64,000 nt of DNA from Bog-375 sp049587755 (GTDB lineage Bacteria; Acidobacteriota; Terriglobia; Bryobacterales; Bryobacteraceae), in assembly GCA_049587755.1 (NCBI GenBank), contig JBAVEN010000026.1, positions 11,344 to 75,343 on the forward strand. The letters are read 5' to 3'. The notes under the pieces are model-generated. The model searched no databases. It was not told the origin of the DNA and saw only the letters and a program-made list of their open reading frames with translations. A program made the translations under genes and the position numbers. Positions 1-8,611 of the stretch are shown here, piece after piece. Positions within the stretch are counted from its first letter, which is position 1. Each line of letters opens with the position of its first letter.

Positions 1-195
1 ATCGACAAGATCAACCAGTTCAATTATATATGCGACTGCACGGACTCCTGCCCAGTTTGCCCGGAGGCGCCGGCGCGGAGAGGTTGTAAAACGCGCCGAA
101 AGATCAAGAAATCGCTTGCAAGTGGGACCGTAGTTAAGTATTCTAGTTATGGAGAGACTAGTACCCAGTACAACATCAACTATTTCCGGATTTGC

Positions 196-627
196 ATGCT
201 GGCAAGCCTCATCATCATCGCTATTTCGTTCGCGCTGGTTCTCTACTGGTTCCGTTACAGTTGTATCTTGATGTTGCGGAATTCCGGTCTCGAGGCAGAC
301 ACAGCGGTGAGTGTCGACTCCCAGTTCAGTTGCCGGCAGGTCAGGGAGTTGTTGCGGAGCGGTGCGCAATTGGAGCGGCTCGAGCAAGCGCTGGAGCGCG
401 ATTACCGCTTGGTCACATATCTGATTGAGCATGCCGTTGGGTTGGATCTGAACTCGCTCGAAGACCGGCTGCTGGTCCTGGATTATCGCGTCATGCAGTG
501 GTGGTACCGCGTCACGCGACGCGTCTCGCCGGACCGGGCGCGGGGCGCGCTTGCCGAGATGGCGGACGTGCTGGGCGTGTTGGCGGTCCGCTTGGACAAG
601 CGGGCGGGCTTGCAGTCCGAGGCCTGA
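196..627 (+). CDS. Hypothetical single-pass membrane protein, possibly 5'-truncated
   Basis: The first 25 or so residues form a hydrophobic segment (LIIIAISFALVLYWF), followed by a basic and acidic soluble helical region of about 115 residues. I do not recognise a family. The frame is open, without a stop, from base 1 of the window to this ATG. That upstream part would encode a Cys-rich stretch (CDCTDSCPVCPEAP) and a basic segment, so the true start may lie outside the window. The first 190 bases look less GC-rich than the rest, which leaves it uncertain whether they are coding. ATG 196 is the first clear start inside the window. Confidence 0.5.
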   Translation: MLASLIIIAISFALVLYWFRYSCILMLRNSGLEADTAVSVDSQFSCRQVRELLRSGAQLERLEQALERDYRLVTYLIEHAVGLDLNSLEDRLLVLDYRVMQWWYRVTRRVSPDRARGALAEMADVLGVLAVRLDKRAGLQSEA

Positions 628-679
628 ACTTCCGCCGGATTCGCGACCACCTCTCGAGAGAAAACTCTGTCCGTTCCGG

Positions 680-961
680 TCAGTTCCTGGTAGTCTTCTT
701 CAAGACGTAGTCGAAGAACCGGTCGGTGATGTTGTCGCCGGAGGTCCACTCCGCACGGAGGGTCGTCCGCTTCTCCACTTTTCTCAAAAGAGAAAGCAAC
801 GCGCGATTCAGTTCCCTCGCACTCGCCCCCTCGATCCTGGCTTCCACCAGGATATCTTCGGCCGCTTTTTTGACGGCGCCCTTGGCAGCCAACTGTTCAA
901 GAGCATGCCGGATGGTGCGGCCGTCTGAGCGGGTGATTCGTGCCTTGAGTATGAACTCCAT
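680..961 (-). CDS. Small hypothetical protein
   Basis: Ninety-three residues starting MEFILKARITRSDG, with predicted beta-strand then amphipathic helices rich in Glu, Lys and Arg. The ATG at 961 is preceded by a purine-rich ribosome-binding site (GGAAGGGG), so I prefer it to an in-frame start 75 bases upstream. No family recognised. It is transcribed away from the ABC operon that begins at 1187, so the 225 bases between them should hold divergent promoters. No domain or catalytic motif is visible. Confidence 0.5.
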   Translation of the reverse strand: MEFILKARITRSDGRTIRHALEQLAAKGAVKKAAEDILVEARIEGASARELNRALLSLLRKVEKRTTLRAEWTSGDNITDRFFDYVLKKTTRN

Positions 962-1186
962 CTGAACGGCCCCTTCCGCTGCTTCCCCTATTGTGGCTGT
1001 GCGGCTAAAAGGCGGCAACGTCCGAAATGATATCATCCCCGGACACCTGGCGCGGATCTCGGGCGGCTTCGCGCGCGATTCGTCGCCTTGTTTCCACCTT
1101 CCGTCCGTCTTCCCTGCCCTCCGTCCAGATCACCAGGATGCTTTTCCGGCGTGGTGCCTTACTCTGCTGTCTGGAAGGAGAAACGG

Positions 1187-1912
1187 ATGGAGCCATTGGT
1201 CAGTATCGAGCGCGTGAGCAAGCGTTACGTGCTGGATCACAGTTCGGTGACGGCGCTCGACGACGTGTCCGCGCGGATCGAGAGGGGAGAGTTTCTCGCC
1301 ATCGCAGGGCCGAGCGGAAGCGGCAAATCGACGCTGCTGAATTTGATCGGCTGTATCGACAGCCCGTCGAGCGGACGGATTCTGATCGATGGCGCCGAGA
1401 CCACCGCGTTGCGGCCGGCGGCGGCGGCCGCCTTGCGCCGGGAGAAGATCGGCTTCGTATTCCAGACCTTCAACCTGATTCCGGTATTCACCGCCGCGGA
1501 GAACGTCGCCTACCCGCTCTTGCTGCGGCGGATGACGGAGAGCGACCGCCGGCGGAGGGTGGCGGAGGCGCTCGCCAGTGTCGGATTGACCGAGCGCTCC
1601 CGGCATCGGCCGGATCTCCTGTCGGGAGGCGAACGCCAGCGCGTGGCGGTGGCGCGGGCAATCGTGCATCGGCCAGCGCTGATCCTCGCGGACGAGCCCA
1701 CGGCCAACCTGGACACGAAGACGGCGACACAACTGATCGATTTGATGCGAAGTCTGAACCGGAAACTCGGCCTGACGTTTCTGTTTTCCACGCATGACCA
1801 GCGGCTGCTGGAGCGGTCGGACCGCGTGGTCCGGCTATGCGACGGGAAAGTGATCGAAGACACGGGCGAGCAGGAGGTGAGCGATGGGCAACTTTCCGCT
1901 GCCGGCGCCTGA
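1187..1912 (+). CDS. ABC transporter ATP-binding protein, LolD/MacB type
   Basis: A complete ABC ATPase of 241 residues: Walker A GPSGSGKS near residue 41, signature LSGGERQRVAVARA, Walker B LILADEPTANLD and H-loop STHD. Proteins of this subfamily power FtsX-type permeases that extract lipoproteins or expel substrates from the inner membrane without classical import. The ATG at 1187 follows GGAAGGAG. It is the first gene of a six-gene operon with the permease at 1971, a LolA-like protein at 3193, a beta-barrel at 3947 and a LytS/LytTR pair. Its substrate cannot be read from the sequence. Confidence 0.93.
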   Translation: MEPLVSIERVSKRYVLDHSSVTALDDVSARIERGEFLAIAGPSGSGKSTLLNLIGCIDSPSSGRILIDGAETTALRPAAAAALRREKIGFVFQTFNLIPVFTAAENVAYPLLLRRMTESDRRRRVAEALASVGLTERSRHRPDLLSGGERQRVAVARAIVHRPALILADEPTANLDTKTATQLIDLMRSLNRKLGLTFLFSTHDQRLLERSDRVVRLCDGKVIEDTGEQEVSDGQLSAAGA

Positions 1913-1970
1913 ATTTGTGCGCCGGGCTGGATGCCCGGCAGGCCCGCAAGTTTCTTCAAGGAGCTGAACG

Positions 1971-3200
1971 ATGCGCGAGTTTTTGTTGCTGGCATTTCGA
2001 AACGTATTCCGCAACCGGCGCCGCACGGTGATGACGCTGCTGGTTGTGTCGGGCGGCGTGGCCGGCCTGCTGCTGGTGGGCGGCTTCTTTTCCTTCATGT
2101 TCTGGGGACTGCGCGAGAGCACGATCCGCAATGGGCTCGGACACCTGCAGATCTACAGCGCCGATTACTTCCGGCGCGATGAAGCGCACGCGCTCGACAA
2201 CGGACTCGACGACTATCGGCGCGTCGCCGGGTTGGCCGCTCAAAACGAACACGTGCGAGGCGTCACGGCGCGCATCGAGTTCTACGGCATGGTGTCGAAC
2301 GGCATGAAATCGGCCGTGTTCATGGGCACGGGCGTGGATGCCGGCAAGGAAAAGAGCATGGGCTTCGAGCCTCGAATCATCGCCGGCCACAACCTGGATC
2401 GAAACGCGACCGAATCCAACCAGGCGCTGCTGGGCGTGGGGTTGGCGCGTTCCATGAGCGCGAAACCTGGCGACAGCCTCACGCTGCTCTCGGTCACCTC
2501 CGATGGCGCGCTCAACGGGATCGATATCGATGTGGCCGGGATCGTGACCACCGGTTTCAAGGAGATGGACGACCGGCTGCTTACCATACCGCTGGCGGCG
2601 GCACAGCGCCTATTGCAGAGCCCGCGCGTCACGAAACTGGTGGTCGGTCTGGATAAGACTGAAAACACCGACGCCGTCTACGCGGCGCTTCTTCCCCAAC
2701 TGGCGGGGTTGCACCAGCAGTTTGCGGTCCGGAAGTGGATCGATCTGGCCGGCTATTACAAACAGGTGCGCCTGATGATGAGCGGGATTTTCGTTTTTCT
2801 CGGCGTCATCGTCTTCTTCATGGTCGTCATGTCGAGCGCCAACACGCTGATGATGGCGATGTTCGAACGCACGCGCGAGATTGGAACCATGCTGGCGATG
2901 GGCACACCGCGCTCGTGGATGATGGGGCTCTTCGTGGCGGAAGCGGTGTTCACGGGAATCCTGGCCGCGGCCCTCGGCGTGGCGGCCGGGATTGGGATGG
3001 GAGCGCTACTGAATCGCTCCGGCGTTGTGTTGCCGCCGCCGCCGGGCACCACGGCGGGGATGCCGCTCAAGGTCATACAGGAGCCGGCACTGATGGCTGG
3101 CGCGGCGGTGCTGGTGCTGATCACGCTGGCGGCAGCGTCCCTGATGCCGGCCGTCCGCGCGTCTCGTTTGCGAATTGTGGAGGCCCTCAGTCATGTCTAA
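1971..3200 (+). CDS. ABC transporter permease, FtsX/LolC-LolE-like
   Basis: A 409-residue permease with the FtsX/MacB layout: a short cytoplasmic start (LLLAFRNVFRNRRRT), one membrane helix at about residues 20-42, a periplasmic domain of about 230 residues containing the strand-like GHLQIYS motif, then three membrane helices from about residue 270 to the end. The region after the second helix, MFERTREIGTMLAMGTPRSW, is the conserved coupling segment of this family. It forms the membrane part with the ATPase just upstream. Only one permease gene is present, so a homodimer is expected, unlike the LolC/LolE heterodimer. Confidence 0.9.
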   Translation: MREFLLLAFRNVFRNRRRTVMTLLVVSGGVAGLLLVGGFFSFMFWGLRESTIRNGLGHLQIYSADYFRRDEAHALDNGLDDYRRVAGLAAQNEHVRGVTARIEFYGMVSNGMKSAVFMGTGVDAGKEKSMGFEPRIIAGHNLDRNATESNQALLGVGLARSMSAKPGDSLTLLSVTSDGALNGIDIDVAGIVTTGFKEMDDRLLTIPLAAAQRLLQSPRVTKLVVGLDKTENTDAVYAALLPQLAGLHQQFAVRKWIDLAGYYKQVRLMMSGIFVFLGVIVFFMVVMSSANTLMMAMFERTREIGTMLAMGTPRSWMMGLFVAEAVFTGILAAALGVAAGIGMGALLNRSGVVLPPPPGTTAGMPLKVIQEPALMAGAAVLVLITLAAASLMPAVRASRLRIVEALSHV

Positions 3201-3936
3201 CAGGCTCGTTTGGTTGTTTGCCGGATGCGTCTGCAGCGCGGCGTCGTTGTCCGGGGCATCGCTGTCGGACACCGATGCGCAGGCGCTGCTGAAGCAATCC
3301 GACGCTATGCGCAACGGCTGGTCCAGCTACGTGGGCCGCGTTAAGATCACCAACTACGAATCCGGCAAAGCGGATGAGGAGCACTTCTATCAAGTTTCCC
3401 AGAAGGGGGTGGATAAGACGCACGTCGAGTTTCTCAGTCCTAGGGAAAAAGGCACCTTCCTGCTGATGCTCGGCGACGACATGTGGGTCTACTTGCCGGA
3501 CACCAGCCGGCCGGTGCGGATCGCGCCGCTCGAACGCTTGACGGGCGATACATCGAACGGCGACGTGGCGCGCACCAATTACGCCTACGACTATGACGCC
3601 TTGTATCTGCGGCGGGAAAAATGCGGCGATACCGAGTGCCACGTCCTCGAGCTGACGGCCAAGCGGAAAGCTTCCACCTATCACAAGATCGAGTATTGGC
3701 TCCGGGTGGCGGATGCACGGCCGTTGAAGGCCGAGTTTTATCTGACTTCGGGCAAGCACATCAAGTCCGCGACGTTCGACGAATACCGCGCCGTGGGTGG
3801 GACCACGCGCCTGGTGCGGATGACCCTCTACGATCAGATCCGCAAGCAATCGCACAGCGTGCTGCAGTTTTCCGATTTCCAGCCGCGGGAACTGCCCGAC
3901 AAACTGTTTCATCAGGGCAGGCTGGACCGGTTCTAG
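3193..3936 (+). CDS. LolA-like periplasmic outer-membrane lipoprotein-sorting protein
   Basis: A protein of 247 residues with a signal peptide (LVWLFAGCVCSAASLSGAS). The mature part starts with ALLKQSDAMRNGW and carries beta-rich segments such as GTFLLMLGDDMWVYLPDTSRP, as in the LolA-fold family annotated as outer membrane lipoprotein-sorting proteins. Such proteins cradle a lipid chain in a half-barrel and ferry it across the periplasm. The ATG at 3193 overlaps the permease stop by 8 bases and has a GGAGG site upstream, indicating translational coupling. Its place between an FtsX permease and an outer-membrane barrel supports a carrier role; the cargo is inferred only. Confidence 0.8.
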   Translation: MSNRLVWLFAGCVCSAASLSGASLSDTDAQALLKQSDAMRNGWSSYVGRVKITNYESGKADEEHFYQVSQKGVDKTHVEFLSPREKGTFLLMLGDDMWVYLPDTSRPVRIAPLERLTGDTSNGDVARTNYAYDYDALYLRREKCGDTECHVLELTAKRKASTYHKIEYWLRVADARPLKAEFYLTSGKHIKSATFDEYRAVGGTTRLVRMTLYDQIRKQSHSVLQFSDFQPRELPDKLFHQGRLDRF

Positions 3937-3946
3937 GAGGCGTGGC

Positions 3947-5032
3947 ATGAACCTTCGGGCGCTGGTTCTGGTGCCGCTGCTCTACGGATCGTCCTTCGCG
4001 GACGACCCGGACCCCGCTTCCGACAAGCCAACCAGTGAGACCAGATATTCGCTTTCGCTGACGGACGAAGGCTCATTCGCCGCCGGCCTCCGCGTGCCCG
4101 GCGCCGATGCGGGCAACCTGCTGCTGCTGGAACCTTCCTTCGCCTACAAGTATGGCGACCGGTGGCGATTCTCCACCAGCCTGGCGGGGCTGGCCAAGAC
4201 ACAGGGCGGAACGCACGAGCAGGTTCGCGTCCGGGAAACGTACGTGGGCTTCACGGAAGGCGATCTGGACCTGACCGCCGGGAAGCGTCTGCTGCGGTGG
4301 GGGGCCGGGTATGCCTTCACCGCTACCGGCGTACTCGATCCGCCGCGCGTGGCGACCGACCCTACGGACCGCCTGAACCTGAACGCTGGCCGTGAGATGG
4401 GGGAAGCGGACTGGATCGCCGGGAAACAGGAGTTCACCTTCGTGTGGGCGAGCGCCGGACTGGTAGACAAGCGTCTGCCCGGGGCGCGCGACACATCCGC
4501 GTTTCGCTATGGCGTGATGGTCGATGGGTTCGATACTTCGGTGATCGTCGCCCATGACGGCGGCGGCACCACCTTGGCCGGGGCGAACTTCACGCGCGTG
4601 TTCGGCGATGCGCTGGAGGTGCACGGCGAGTTGGCCTGGCGGCAACAGGCGGCCATTCTGCTGGGAGGTAAATACACATTGCGGTCGGGCATCTCGGCCA
4701 TCGCGGAATTCTACACGCCTCCGAACACGGCTTACTACCGGCCCATCGGGATGCCGGCATCGGTGGGCCGCCAGCACTACGGCTTCTTGCGCGTCAGCAA
4801 GGCGCGGCTTCGTGAACTGCCGGGGTGGAAGGAATGGGACGTCGCGGCGTCCCTGATTTCCAATCTCGACGACGGCAGCCGCATCGGCGTGTTCGACGTT
4901 GGCCGCCGCTGCCGGAACCGCTTCTACGCGTATCTGCACGCGCAAACGCCTGGCGGAAAACCGGGCCGATCGGAATTCGGCGCTATCCCCTACTCCGCGC
5001 TGGTCTCGATCGGCGTTACATTTCAGATGTGA
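3947..5032 (+). CDS. Putative outer-membrane beta-barrel protein of the ABC/LolA-like operon
   Basis: A 361-residue protein with a short Sec signal (LVLVPLLYGSSFAD) and alternating hydrophobic/polar strands throughout (RYSLSLTDEGSFAAGLRV, LTAGKRLLRWGAGYAFTATGVLDP), ending YSALVSIGVTFQM with the terminal aromatic/hydrophobic pattern of BAM substrates. No lipobox and no TonB box were seen, so it is a barrel rather than a LolB-type lipoprotein. It begins 10 bases after the LolA-like gene and ends 10 bases before the kinase. I infer that it receives or releases the material carried by the LolA-like protein. The exact family is not certain. Confidence 0.7.
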   Translation: MNLRALVLVPLLYGSSFADDPDPASDKPTSETRYSLSLTDEGSFAAGLRVPGADAGNLLLLEPSFAYKYGDRWRFSTSLAGLAKTQGGTHEQVRVRETYVGFTEGDLDLTAGKRLLRWGAGYAFTATGVLDPPRVATDPTDRLNLNAGREMGEADWIAGKQEFTFVWASAGLVDKRLPGARDTSAFRYGVMVDGFDTSVIVAHDGGGTTLAGANFTRVFGDALEVHGELAWRQQAAILLGGKYTLRSGISAIAEFYTPPNTAYYRPIGMPASVGRQHYGFLRVSKARLRELPGWKEWDVAASLISNLDDGSRIGVFDVGRRCRNRFYAYLHAQTPGGKPGRSEFGAIPYSALVSIGVTFQM

Positions 5033-5042
5033 GGCCAGAAGC

Positions 5043-6122
5043 ATGAACGATGACACGATGCCCGTTGCGAGCGATGCCGGCCCGTTCAGGTTGCCGCCCG
5101 GATTCATCCCGCGCGTCTGCGCGGTTGCGGGCGCGGCCACCATCGCCAGCGGGCTGATCCTGATCAGCTTCGAACACGCCTCGCGCTTCTCCGAGATAAT
5201 TCGGGATTTCGAGATCCCGCTGGTTTACTCATACTCGATCGCTTTGCCCTCGGCGGTGCTGTTGTATTTTCTGGGATGCAGGACCTTCGTGCGCAGAAGG
5301 AGCCTCCGCTTGCTCAGAACGATTGGTGTTCTGACCGCCACCAACACGCTTGGCTGCCTGTTCACCGGAGTCGTGCTGGCCGCCCTGCAACTTGACCCTT
5401 GGAACCACTATTGGCCTCGTTTACGTTTCGCGCTGCTGTTCGGCATGGTGATCACCCTCACCTTTGGATTGGGCATGGATTTCTACGAGCACGTGCGCTC
5501 GCGCCTGGACTTGGCCACGCTGGAAGAGGAGCGGGTTCGCAAACTGGCCGCCGAGGCTCGGCTATCGTCTCTCGAATCCCGCATTCATCCGCACTTCCTG
5601 TTCAACACGCTAAACTCCGTGTCGTCCCTGATTCCCAAGGACCCCAAGCGAGCCGAAGACGTGCTGGGGAAATTCGCGGCGCTGCTCCGCTTTTCGCTCG
5701 CCGCGAATCAAATGGGGCTGACTTCGTTGGCACAGGAGACGCAAATCGTGCGCGATTACCTGGAGATTGAAAAGACCCGGTTCGATGCCCGGCTGCGGTA
5801 TTCGATCGATGTTCCAGCGGAGATGGAGAGCCTCCGCATCCCGCCGCTCTCGCTGGAAACCCTGGTGGAGAACAGCATCAAACATGTGATCGCGCAGCGG
5901 CCCGCCGGCGGCGAAATCCGCGTCCGCGCCGCCGTGGCGGATGGGCGCGCCGTCCTCGAGGTGAGCGACGATGGACCCGGCTTCGCGCTGGACTCGGTTC
6001 CGCTCGGGCATGGGCTGGATAATCTGGCGGCGCGCCTGGCGTTGTTGTTCGGCGGCGCTGCCCGGCTGGAAGTCGCGCGCGATGGGAAGCTCTTTACCAC
6101 GCGGATGTCCTTCCCGCAGTGA
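5043..6122 (+). CDS. Sensor histidine kinase, LytS/YehU family
   Basis: A protein of 359 residues with several membrane helices between about residues 25 and 150, a short coiled segment (LDLATLEEERVRKLAAEARLSSLE), the His_kinase motif LESRIHPHFLFNTLNSVSSL (phosphorylated His in IHPHF) and a HATPase domain with the N box LETLVENSIKHV and G box VSDDGPGFALD. This is the standard LytS arrangement, which pairs with LytTR regulators. The ATG at 5043 was chosen over an in-frame start 144 bases upstream that would lie inside the barrel gene. The stop overlaps the next gene. Confidence 0.93.
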   Translation: MNDDTMPVASDAGPFRLPPGFIPRVCAVAGAATIASGLILISFEHASRFSEIIRDFEIPLVYSYSIALPSAVLLYFLGCRTFVRRRSLRLLRTIGVLTATNTLGCLFTGVVLAALQLDPWNHYWPRLRFALLFGMVITLTFGLGMDFYEHVRSRLDLATLEEERVRKLAAEARLSSLESRIHPHFLFNTLNSVSSLIPKDPKRAEDVLGKFAALLRFSLAANQMGLTSLAQETQIVRDYLEIEKTRFDARLRYSIDVPAEMESLRIPPLSLETLVENSIKHVIAQRPAGGEIRVRAAVADGRAVLEVSDDGPGFALDSVPLGHGLDNLAARLALLFGGAARLEVARDGKLFTTRMSFPQ

Positions 6123-6907
6123 TCGCCATGCCACTGCGAGCCTACCTGGTGGATGACGAACCGCTGGCGGTGGAGCGCCTCGAACGGCTGCTCGGCGAAG
6201 AGCCGTCCGTGGTTGTCACGGGCCGCGCCACCGATCCGGCAGCAGCGCTCGAGTTCCTGAGCCGCGAAGCGGTCGACGTTCTCTTCCTCGATATTCAGAT
6301 GCCCGGCATGACCGGCTTCGATTTGCTGGCCCGGCTTCCGGAGCAACCCGCGGTGATCTTTACGACGGCCTACGACGAGTATGCCTTGAAGGCCTTCGAA
6401 GTAAATTCCATCGACTACCTGCTGAAGCCGATCGACCCGGAGCAACTGCGGCGCGCCCTAGGCAAGCTCGAACGGCTTCGCGGCGGAGTCAAACCCGATT
6501 GGATGCGGCAGCCTGAGCTGCGCACGTTTCTGGAGGGCTTGGCGGCTACGCTGCGGTCGCCGGCCAGCGGCTATCCCGAGCGGATCGCGTCGCGCGTGGG
6601 CGACCGAATCCACGTTGTCGAGCTTGCTTCGGTGACGCATTTCGTCGCCCAAGCAAAGCTCACCTACGCGGTGGTGGATGGCCGCCATCACTCGGTCGAT
6701 CACACCATTGCGGAACTCGAGCAGAAACTCGACCCGAAGCGTTTCGTGCGCATCCATCGATCGATCCTGCTGAATCTGGACTGGGTAGCGCAGGTCAATT
6801 CGCGCTTCGGCGGACAGATGGCGGTGTGCCTGAAGGATGCGGCGCGGACGCAGTTGCCGGTGGCGCGAGATCGGGCGCGCGCACTGAAAGAGCGGCTGGA
6901 ACTGTAG
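6119..6907 (+). CDS. Response regulator with LytTR DNA-binding domain
   Basis: A receiver domain (residues 4-125: LVDDEP acidic pocket, phosphoacceptor Asp in VLFLDIQMPGM, Lys in YLLKPID) is followed by a LytTR domain (about 155-262, ending RFVRIHRSILLNLDWVAQVN). The start is GTG at 6119, which overlaps the kinase stop (GTGA), or ATG at 6128. The pair is translationally coupled and terminates the ABC/LolA-like operon, so it probably controls that operon, although a LytTR operator repeat was not identified in the 5' region. Confidence 0.92.
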   Translation: MIAMPLRAYLVDDEPLAVERLERLLGEEPSVVVTGRATDPAAALEFLSREAVDVLFLDIQMPGMTGFDLLARLPEQPAVIFTTAYDEYALKAFEVNSIDYLLKPIDPEQLRRALGKLERLRGGVKPDWMRQPELRTFLEGLAATLRSPASGYPERIASRVGDRIHVVELASVTHFVAQAKLTYAVVDGRHHSVDHTIAELEQKLDPKRFVRIHRSILLNLDWVAQVNSRFGGQMAVCLKDAARTQLPVARDRARALKERLEL

Positions 6908-6958
6908 GCGCTCGCCACGCTCCGGAGGAAGGCCTACAATTACCGGCAGGACGGAATT

Positions 6959-7462
6959 ATGAAACGGACTGCTTCAACTTGCTTGATGATCGTTGCCGCA
7001 GCGGTTGGACTCCATGGGCAGAACTCTCCTCCCGAGATCGTGGAAGCCAGCATCACGGTGACGGGTGTCGGTGACAAGAGTGTCATAGTTTACCTGTCGG
7101 ACCTCTCAAAACTGCCGCAGCACACCGTGAAGACCACCGATCACGGAACCCCGGTTTCATTTAGCGGTGTGCTGCTAACGGACGTGCTCGCCAAGGCTGA
7201 CATGCCGACCGGAGCCAAGTTTCACAGCACGGCGGCGTCGTACTACCTGGTGGTGGAAGCGCGGGACCGCTACCGGGCGGTATTCGCGTGGGCGGAACTG
7301 GACCCGGGGTTCATGGACAAGCCGGTATACGTGATCATGAAGCGAGATGGCAAGCCGCTTTCAGAAGAGGACGGCCCATTCCAGTTGGTGGTACCGGGCG
7401 AGAACCGACACGCGCGATGGGTCCGGCAGGTGACGGCACTCAGAATCCGGCAGGCGAACTGA
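6959..7462 (+). CDS. Exported molybdopterin-dependent oxidoreductase-like domain protein
   Basis: A small secreted protein of 167 residues: signal peptide MKRTASTCLMIVAAAVGLHGQ, then a compact domain with LPQHTVKTTDHGTPVSFSGVLLTDVL and an end typical of the sulfite-oxidase-like fold (GPFQLVVPGENRHARWVRQVTALRI). Free-standing domains of this kind usually lack most cofactor-binding residues and the conserved catalytic Cys is not visible, so enzymatic activity is doubtful. It follows the regulator gene by 51 bases and may have its own promoter (TACAAT about 25 bases before the ATG). Confidence 0.7.
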   Translation: MKRTASTCLMIVAAAVGLHGQNSPPEIVEASITVTGVGDKSVIVYLSDLSKLPQHTVKTTDHGTPVSFSGVLLTDVLAKADMPTGAKFHSTAASYYLVVEARDRYRAVFAWAELDPGFMDKPVYVIMKRDGKPLSEEDGPFQLVVPGENRHARWVRQVTALRIRQAN

Positions 7463-7481
7463 ACCTGATCGTAAGCGCCGT

Positions 7482-7793
7482 TCACGCCAGGGCGATGCGG
7501 CAAACGCCATAGATGGCGAATGCCGCCACGCTGAAGGTCCACAGGCGCGGCCGCCACGGGGCATTCCAAAAGAGAGAGAACAGCAGGACGAAGCCGAGCG
7601 GGCTGAGGGCATTGAAGTGAATCGCCTGGCCCCAGTGTCCCTTGGCGAGCGCGCACAGGCCGCGCGTGAGCCCGCACAGCGGGCACGGTCTCCCGGTGAG
7701 CCAATAGAAAGGGCAAGCGCGAAACGTGGGCTCCGCCGGTGGCGAGGCCCAGCACAAAAGCGCGAGCAGGAGTCCCGCGCCAAGCAGCCGCAT
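7482..7793 (-). CDS. DUF2752 family membrane protein
   Basis: A protein of 103 residues with two or three membrane helices and the DUF2752 signature CPFYWLTGRPCPLCGLTRGL, whose paired Cys residues are characteristic. Function of the family is unknown. The ATG at 7793 lies 22 bases after the stop of the zinc-ribbon membrane protein gene, and the two are probably one transcript. A longer in-frame start at 7883 would overlap that gene deeply and was rejected. Confidence 0.8.
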   Translation of the reverse strand: MRLLGAGLLLALLCWASPPAEPTFRACPFYWLTGRPCPLCGLTRGLCALAKGHWGQAIHFNALSPLGFVLLFSLFWNAPWRPRLWTFSVAAFAIYGVCRIALA

Positions 7794-7815
7794 GGCGGAA
7801 GAGGCGCCCAGCCTG

Positions 7816-8514
7816 CTAAAGCGTGTCGATGGTTCGCTGTTCGAAGCCGACAATTTCTTTGTACGCCACGGTAATGGCCGCAATCGTCAATGGCACCGTC
7901 AACAGCAGCCCGACGACGCAGCACAGCAGGCCCAGCAGGTTCACCAGGGCCGCTAGGATCAGGAACATAGTGAAGCCGAAATAGTCTTGCTTCACGACGG
8001 CGTGGCTGGCCTGCATGGCCGGCCAAAAATCCATCCGCTTATCCATGATGAACAGGTAAGTGAACTTGAGTGACGCCGCCACCACCAGCCCAGGGATGAT
8101 ACAGAAAATCGTCCCAATGAACGTGAACACGCCGATGAGCAAAGTCGCCACCAACGTTGGAATGAAATAATTGAAGCCCTTGAACAAATCGCCGAAATCG
8201 GCGCGGCGGCCCTTCATCTTCTTCATGGTGTAGATGTGGAAGCCGGTGATGAGGGCCCCTTGAATAAACGGCACGCCGTTGAGCAGGAAGAAAATCAGTG
8301 CGGCCAGGGCGTAGGTGCCCATGTCCGCCTTCACCAGATCCCAGCCCGCTCCAATCCAGTGGCCGGCGGCGACTTGCACGGCCGTGGGAGGCGTCCATGC
8401 CGGGGGTGGCGGCGCAGCGCCGGAAGCGACAGGAGCCTCCGCGAACGATCGGCCGCAATTTGGACAGAACTGCTGGTCCGGGCGCACTTGAGTACCGCAG
8501 CGATCACAAAACAT
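7816..8514 (-). CDS. Zinc-ribbon membrane protein
   Basis: A protein of 232 residues. It opens with a zinc ribbon (MFCDRCGTQVRPDQQFCPNCG, two CxxC pairs), then a Pro-rich linker, then a membrane domain with about five helices (ALAALIFFLLNGVPFIQG; LVATLLIGVFTFIGTIFCII; FTMFLILAALVNLLGLLCC). The layout matches bacterial zinc-ribbon integral membrane proteins of unknown function often found beside DUF2752. The ATG at 8514 puts the first Cys at residue 3, as usual in this class. Confidence 0.8.
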   Translation of the reverse strand: MFCDRCGTQVRPDQQFCPNCGRSFAEAPVASGAAPPPPAWTPPTAVQVAAGHWIGAGWDLVKADMGTYALAALIFFLLNGVPFIQGALITGFHIYTMKKMKGRRADFGDLFKGFNYFIPTLVATLLIGVFTFIGTIFCIIPGLVVAASLKFTYLFIMDKRMDFWPAMQASHAVVKQDYFGFTMFLILAALVNLLGLLCCVVGLLLTVPLTIAAITVAYKEIVGFEQRTIDTL

Positions 8515-8611
8515 GAATGTGCTCCGTAGTAAAGGATACACGATACGGGGGACTGGCAGCCCGCGTAGGCGAAATGGATTGTCGGTGGTCCGGCCCCTAC
8601 AACACCGGCCT

